DNA of 64,000 bases from Dasypus novemcinctus (lineage: Eukaryota > Chordata > Mammalia > Cingulata > Dasypodidae): NCBI RefSeq assembly GCF_030445035.2, contig NC_080688.1:67489449-67553448 (forward strand), read 5' to 3'. Positions 58,876 through 64,000 of this stretch are shown one piece after another (the stretch's first letter is position 1; the number at the start of each line of letters is the position of its first letter). The notes below the pieces were generated by a model that worked only from the letters and a program-made list of their open reading frames with translations, did no database searches and had not been told where the DNA came from. The position numbers and the translations under genes are program-made.

Positions 58876-59311
58876 TTTTTTTTTTTTTTTAAGATTTATT
58901 TTTTATTTATTTCTCTCCCCTTCCCCACTGCCTCCCCAGTTGTCTGCTCTCTGTGTCCATTTGCTGTGTGTTCTTCTGTGGCCGCTTCTATCCTTATCAG
59001 CGGCACGGGGAATCTGTATCTCTTTTTGTTGTGTTATCTTGCTGCGTCAGCTCTCCGTCTGTGCGGTGCTATTCTTGGGCAGGCTGCATTTTCTTTTGAG
59101 CTAGGCAGCTCTCCTTATGGGGCACACTCCTTGTGCGTGGGGCATACCCCTTGTGCGTGTGCCCCCCCCCCCCGCGTGGCACAGCACTCTTTGCGCATAT
59201 CAGCACTGCGCGTGGGCCAGCTCCACACAGGTCAAGGAGGCCCCGGGTTTGAACTGTGGACCTCCCATGTGGTACATGGAAACCCTATCCATTGGGCCAA
59301 GTCAGCTTCCC
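58876..59311 (-). mobile_element. DAS-SINE, full length
   Basis: Antisense copy, T-run to head, containing a C-run (59161-59174) and a small internal duplication of the word CTTGTGCGTG (59129-59160). The 210-codon open frame across it is repeat-derived. Confidence 0.93.
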
Positions 59312-60164
59312 AAGAGCAGCTTTTTTATGTCACCTTCAGTTATGCCTGCATTTTTCATGAAAGAATTTTTCTTTATTATTTTAAGGCCCTAATCTTCTTA
59401 TGCAATGATATAATTTTACTTTGTCAAATCAGAAGTAAGTACACTTCTGCATACAATATCACTGGAGAAAAGCAACAAGTCATGTAGACTTGAATTACCT
59501 TTAAATCTCAAATGCAGGGATGAAATGGGGTTCAAGTAGTTATACTGTATGACTTAAAATCCTGTCAGTTATGGAATAAATACTTGAGCTATTCAAATAG
59601 CATTAGTATGATTTAAAATAGTTGGGCATGGTAATCCTAAAATCAGAAAAATTATTTTAAAGGTGTAAATACCATCAGTTTTAATCTTTATAAATCTCTA
59701 TAGTACTTAATGGCAGCATGGGATGAGTTAAAAATAAACCCACAAATTATGGTACATAAGCCATCTGGGAATCATTAAGATACAGCTTAATAATAATAAT
59801 GATAATATAAACACTTTAGAATCATCAATGCTGTTTTTTTTTGCAGTCAACTAAAATTTTAATGATAAATAATTAGTTTGGTTTTAATGCTATTTTAAAA
59901 TATATTATCCACCCTCTCTTTGGAGTTTCCTAAATAAGCAGGTAATTTCCTTCATTTTTAACTGCAAATACACATTATAGTATTATTATGCTAATAACTT
60001 TCCCATTTTGAGTTCAACTTTAAATTACTAATCCTACATGGTAGAAATTATATTTTTAAGAATTCTTTAACAATTCCGTAAGATTATAAAACAATACTAT
60101 GGTTGTCATCATGGCCGGTCACTAATAACCCTGCAGGCATATAGAAATGCACTTTCTCGCCCAC

Positions 60165-60445
60165 CTGAAATTAGGTGTGTCCAAATGTCTTGTTTTGGTT
60201 AATGAATTATGAGTTGTTGTATTATTACTTCTGGGCTTAATATTGAAAGACAGGTGTATGGTATGCCACAGTCTGTCATCCCTCAGGCACAAGGGGAGAT
60301 CAGCAACACTTGAGATGGTAGCTGCTCCATTGGCCTGTGTGCCTGAGTGACTAAAATAAGCAGAGACGGTGTTAAGAAGAAGTAAACCATTGTTTTACTG
60401 CAGATTTAGGGATTCTTGTTACCACAGTGTAACTTAGGCCTATCC
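60165..60445 (+). mobile_element. Ancient interspersed repeat, family uncertain
   Basis: The 3' part GTAAACCATTGTTTTACTGC then GTTACCACAGTGTAACTTAG and CCTATCCTGACT matches a widespread mammalian repeat end that I recall but cannot name with certainty (LTR or LINE). Confidence 0.4.
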
Positions 60446-60689
60446 TGACTTGACAGAAGTGCCATGTATCTGATACAATTTAGGTATCAACTGGTTCTAG
60501 TCCTATCACATTAGAAGAATATAATGTGTGAAACTGTCTATTAAGAGCTAAGAGAACAACAAAATTAATTTCAAACTTAACTCAACAAAAGTAATATATG
60601 CTTTTCACTTTACAGTTTCATATTTGTAAATCTATTTATCATTTCTAGAGGTACTGTACCCAGCCAAGAGGTATTGAACCCAGCAAGAA

Positions 60690-60760
60690 CAGAACTCTGA
60701 AGCCTAGGAAGTTTAAGTGACTTGTCCAAGATCACAAAGTGGTTAGTGGTTAGAATATAC
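60690..60760 (-). mobile_element. MIR fragment
   Basis: AGGAAGTTTAAGTGACTTGT then CCAAGATCACAAAGTGGTTA is an antisense MIR core, short. Confidence 0.6.
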
Positions 60761-63184
60761 CACAGTTGAACAGAGACTGTTAAAGGGAATTTTGGGTAGC
60801 TATATCTATATTTTTGACAAAATACATTCCAAAACATTTTTGTTCTCAGTTTAAGAAAAAAGTATTAAACTTTTCGTAAATTCTTCAATTTGTACCAATA
60901 TAAAAAATATTCAAAACCAATCAGCAATGTATTCAGCTCTATCTTGTTACTAAATGCTAAGATCTACCTAGAATTCTTACCTATAAACATTGTCTATTGA
61001 GAGTTTTCTAAATAGAATTAGCAGTTCTCAAATATTTGGCTCTCTGGGTCATTTTTTGATTGTTGGTTACAATGGGGTAAACAGCAACAAACAAAGACAC
61101 TCTTGAAATACCATAGCTTTTATTTCCCATTTCCTCCCTAGTGAATCAGAAAAGTTCATTAGCTGTAAAAGGCAGGAAGAAAGGGCAGTAGATTCCCTAC
61201 CCATTTCCAAAACAATTATAGTAATTAACTTCTCCCAGTGGTCCCAGAGCTAATGCAAACTATTATCAACTAAACTTAAAGCCTAGAAAAGCTACAATAT
61301 TTAAAATTTTCAAGGCTAATATGTAAGAACTAACTTTCCGAATTGTTTGAAATTTTAGGCAAACACATCACAACTATATTAGAATGATAACTATGCCTTC
61401 TGAGTAGTAGACATACCAAAATTTTATTAAGTAAACCAGTTTGGGTAGTGCTAATAGTCTACGTTATACATACTGGAAATAAAGCATCTCAATTCAGATG
61501 ATTAGAACAGAAATTAATCCCAAATATTATTAAATTCCATAAGCAGAATGCCTCAAATGAGGCAGCAATACTGAGTGGAAATAAGTTTATCTTTGATGTC
61601 ATACAAATTGATTTAAGTCCAAGTTTCATTATTTGAGTAAGCAAACTTTCAGAATGCCAGTGTCTATATCTGTAATATGGGGATAACCACCTAGTAGGGT
61701 AAAATGGGACTGGTTAAGTATCTACTAGTATCTAGGGCAAAGAGAAAGCCAACGATTTCCCTATCCCCCATAAAAATAAAACAAAACACTGTGCTTTCGG
61801 ATTATTCTGAAACTGTTCCTCCTTATGAAACATGTATTTTGAATAAGGAAGAGACCAAGCTCTCTTTTTTTTTTTTTTCACAAACACGTCTACATCATAT
61901 TTCAGTTGTGTTAAGAGTTTGAAGCATGATTTTACCTCAGGACACTGGAAGAAACTATCACAAGATGCATTTAAGACCACGTGAAACAATATAAAGTATT
62001 ACTTGCTAGAACAAAATTAGAGATGTTTTTATATTTGCAAAGCTAAGTGTTTAATCTTTTGTCAGGTTTGCTTTTGATGTCTATATTCTAGAACTTTTAT
62101 CATATTGATAAGCCTCTTTAGTTTCTGGCTTTATTTTACATCGTTGGTTTCAAAACAGGGCCAACTTAACATTTACAAACAACCATACGCTACCAAGGAG
62201 GATAAATATGAGATCAAACATTCTGCCAACTCTCATCACTATCAAAAGCAGTGGTTTGTTTTATGAAAGACACTGGACCCAGAGGCCATCTGTATAAGGT
62301 ACTAGTCTATATGACTCAGAATTCCATTTTTTTTGCCCTTTGCTTCAGAGCTGAAGTCATAAATGTCTCCATCTGTGACATAATTATTCCCAGAACCAAT
62401 TAAGAAATGTCAAACAGAAAATTATAACTTCAGGTAATGAATAAAATGTAAGGAATTGATAAGGATGACAATTTAGATCAACCAAAACTAACAAGTCATT
62501 TCAATGTTTTGCCCTGTTTTACTCAGGGAAAAGGGGCAGGTCTCCCATAGGGAAATTATCAATGTAAAAGGATGTAAACATCAGAAATCACCAAGTTCTC
62601 CATAGAAGAGCAGAAATAGACTTTACAGGTTTTAGTAAGGTGCTTCTTCAAAGTGGAAGTGGCAAAGGGGTCAATGATGCATAAGATGAATGGTTCAAAC
62701 AGGAAAAGGGAAAGACTTTCTGCTGTTAAGATAGAAGATGATGACATACTTTTAGCAGTACTGTCAAACTCTGGAAAAATATTAAGTGCAAAAGAAATAG
62801 CAATTTGTCTCCATGTCATAAGATAGATTCATATTTCCTTATTAAATTATACACACAGCCCTAAAAAGAAAAACTAAGATTTCATCTCATTTGCTATCTT
62901 TTAAGGGATGTTACAAAAAAAAAGAAACCTGAAATTAATTCAGTTACTTTTAACCAATAGATTTTGTATGAAGATGGTAGTTTGTACAATTAAGGGCCAT
63001 TTTATAATGCTTTTAAGGGTATAATACGGCAAGTTATAAAACTTTGTGTTAAACTAAATCTACAAGATATATCATTATTTTCTTGTCCAATAAATCTGAC
63101 ATGTGCATTGTTTTTTGACTATTACCCTAAACTGTCACAATAAGTACACTAAAGCAAATTGTGCTGAGCAGGTGGCACCCTAAT

Positions 63185-63600
63185 GTGGCATTAAGGGCTC
63201 TTCATATTCTGGCCTTCTGAACAAACATTTTGCCAGCCCTTTTTCACCACTCCCTTTAACAGAGCCCTAAGTACCAACAAAACACCACCACCTGCCAATC
63301 ACACCTAAAGATTAGTCTTCTACATCTCTACAATTTTCCTCAGTTCTTCCATCTCCATTTGTTATAGTCTGAACAAATGTCCTCCAAGGTTTATGTTGAT
63401 ATGTACTACTTCTGTCTGTCACATCCTGTAGTTATGCCATTAACTACACATTAGTTTAAGAGTCATTCCATTGTTAGACTGTTGGCTTATTAAGGGCAGA
63501 AACTTAGAATCAACCTCACATTCCAACTGCCATGAACTCAACGCCTTGCAAAAACAAGCTTGATACATAGTAATTCCTCAATGTTCTTAAAGGAATGGTC
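63185..63600 (+). mobile_element. L2 LINE 3' end, diverged
   Basis: Contains AGACTGTTGGCTTATTAAGG, GCAGAAACTTAG, GATACATAGTAATTCCTCAA, the classic L2 3' end order. The upstream part is less clear. Confidence 0.6.
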
Positions 63601-64000
63601 AACTCCTTCTACTATCTAGATGGAGATGTAATTTTATCCTGTGTAAGTGAACTGGTTCTTTCCTAGATTATTATCGTAAATATTGCAAAGTAAGGAAATA
63701 GGCAAAAGAAATTTATTTACTTGGTAAACTAGAGGAATAAACTCCCTTTCAATTGAATGGTACCAGCTTTGAACAGTGCCTTATGTGCCTAATCAGTGTG
63801 AAATCAGCTATCCTGTTCTAGCCAGATTTCAGGTAGGTTTTTCTTATCAAAATCCTAAAAGTAAGAAATTAGCTAACTCTGGTATTTGAAACCACCATTC
63901 AACAGCCCTTTTATTTATGTGTACTTTAGACCACTTGGGAAAGATGAGATCATTTAAGCAGCAGCGCCATCATCTCTTTATTTGACCCCAACAATGCTGT

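Larger units (their letters stand above)
50481..64000 (-). other. MEX3C: MEX3C intron 1 (partial, >13.5 kb)
   Basis: Sequence upstream of the terminal exon shows no further MEX3-like coding sequence, so the rest of the window is read as intron, or intron plus upstream DNA if exon 1 is skipped. It is AT-rich and holds the SINEs, L2, MIR and hAT relics listed separately. Stretches without a recognised element include 50520-50925, 51080-51745, 52170-52480, 52965-53525, 54515-55195, 57490-58555 and most of 59315-63180 apart from the relics noted there. Confidence 0.7.

Noticed and set aside
58855..59487. 210-codon open frame on the plus strand
   Set aside because: Reads through an antisense DAS-SINE and its flanks; no protein family.

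Overview
The window looks like nuclear DNA of an armadillo (most likely Dasypus). The main reason is the repeated, tRNA-headed DAS-type SINE (13 copies with the long DAS body, plus many shorter relatives), a family known from armadillos, together with several L1 elements, LTRs and old mammalian repeats (MIR, L2, hAT). No prokaryotic or organelle feature is present. Only one functional protein-coding gene is visible: the last exon of MEX3C on the minus strand (coding 49253-50478), with its 3' UTR to the left and a long intron filling the rest of the window to the right. Exon 1 lies outside.

Region by region. (1) 1-27.1 kb is an AT-rich LINE graveyard. Four L1 bodies (740-3309, 4326-6935, 6936-15420, 15435-22665) all lie antisense. 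The third and fourth are close to full length once nested insertions are subtracted. They carry nested DAS-SINEs, dimeric and monomeric tRNA-SINEs, two LTRs, an in-place inverted L1 segment near 4.7-4.9 kb, and an RPS29 retrocopy (5666-5981) whose 56-codon frame is still open. (2) 27.1-39 kb is GC-richer, with few young repeats. It holds MIR, L2-like and hAT (MER5A-like) relics, an ERV1-like LTR (33897-34432) and a small unexplained CpG cluster (30435-30720). (3) 39.5-47.1 kb contains a 1.43-kb target-site-duplication (TSD) flanked retroposed unit, SINEs and an LTR just downstream of MEX3C. (4) 47.4-50.5 kb is MEX3C 3' UTR and terminal exon. (5) 50.5-64 kb is MEX3C intron with SINEs, L2, MIR and hAT relics.

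The genes do not form a working set; the window is one regulatory gene end plus a layered record of retroposition. I found no convincing new cellular system. The most notable observations are unusual SINE architectures (a recurrent head-linker-head dimer, a monomer with a degenerate repeat tail, and a long form with an internal second tRNA-like module), the in-place L1 inversion with a 13-bp inverted repeat at its edge, and the intact RPS29 retro-frame. All family names come from recall of consensus features, not from a database search.
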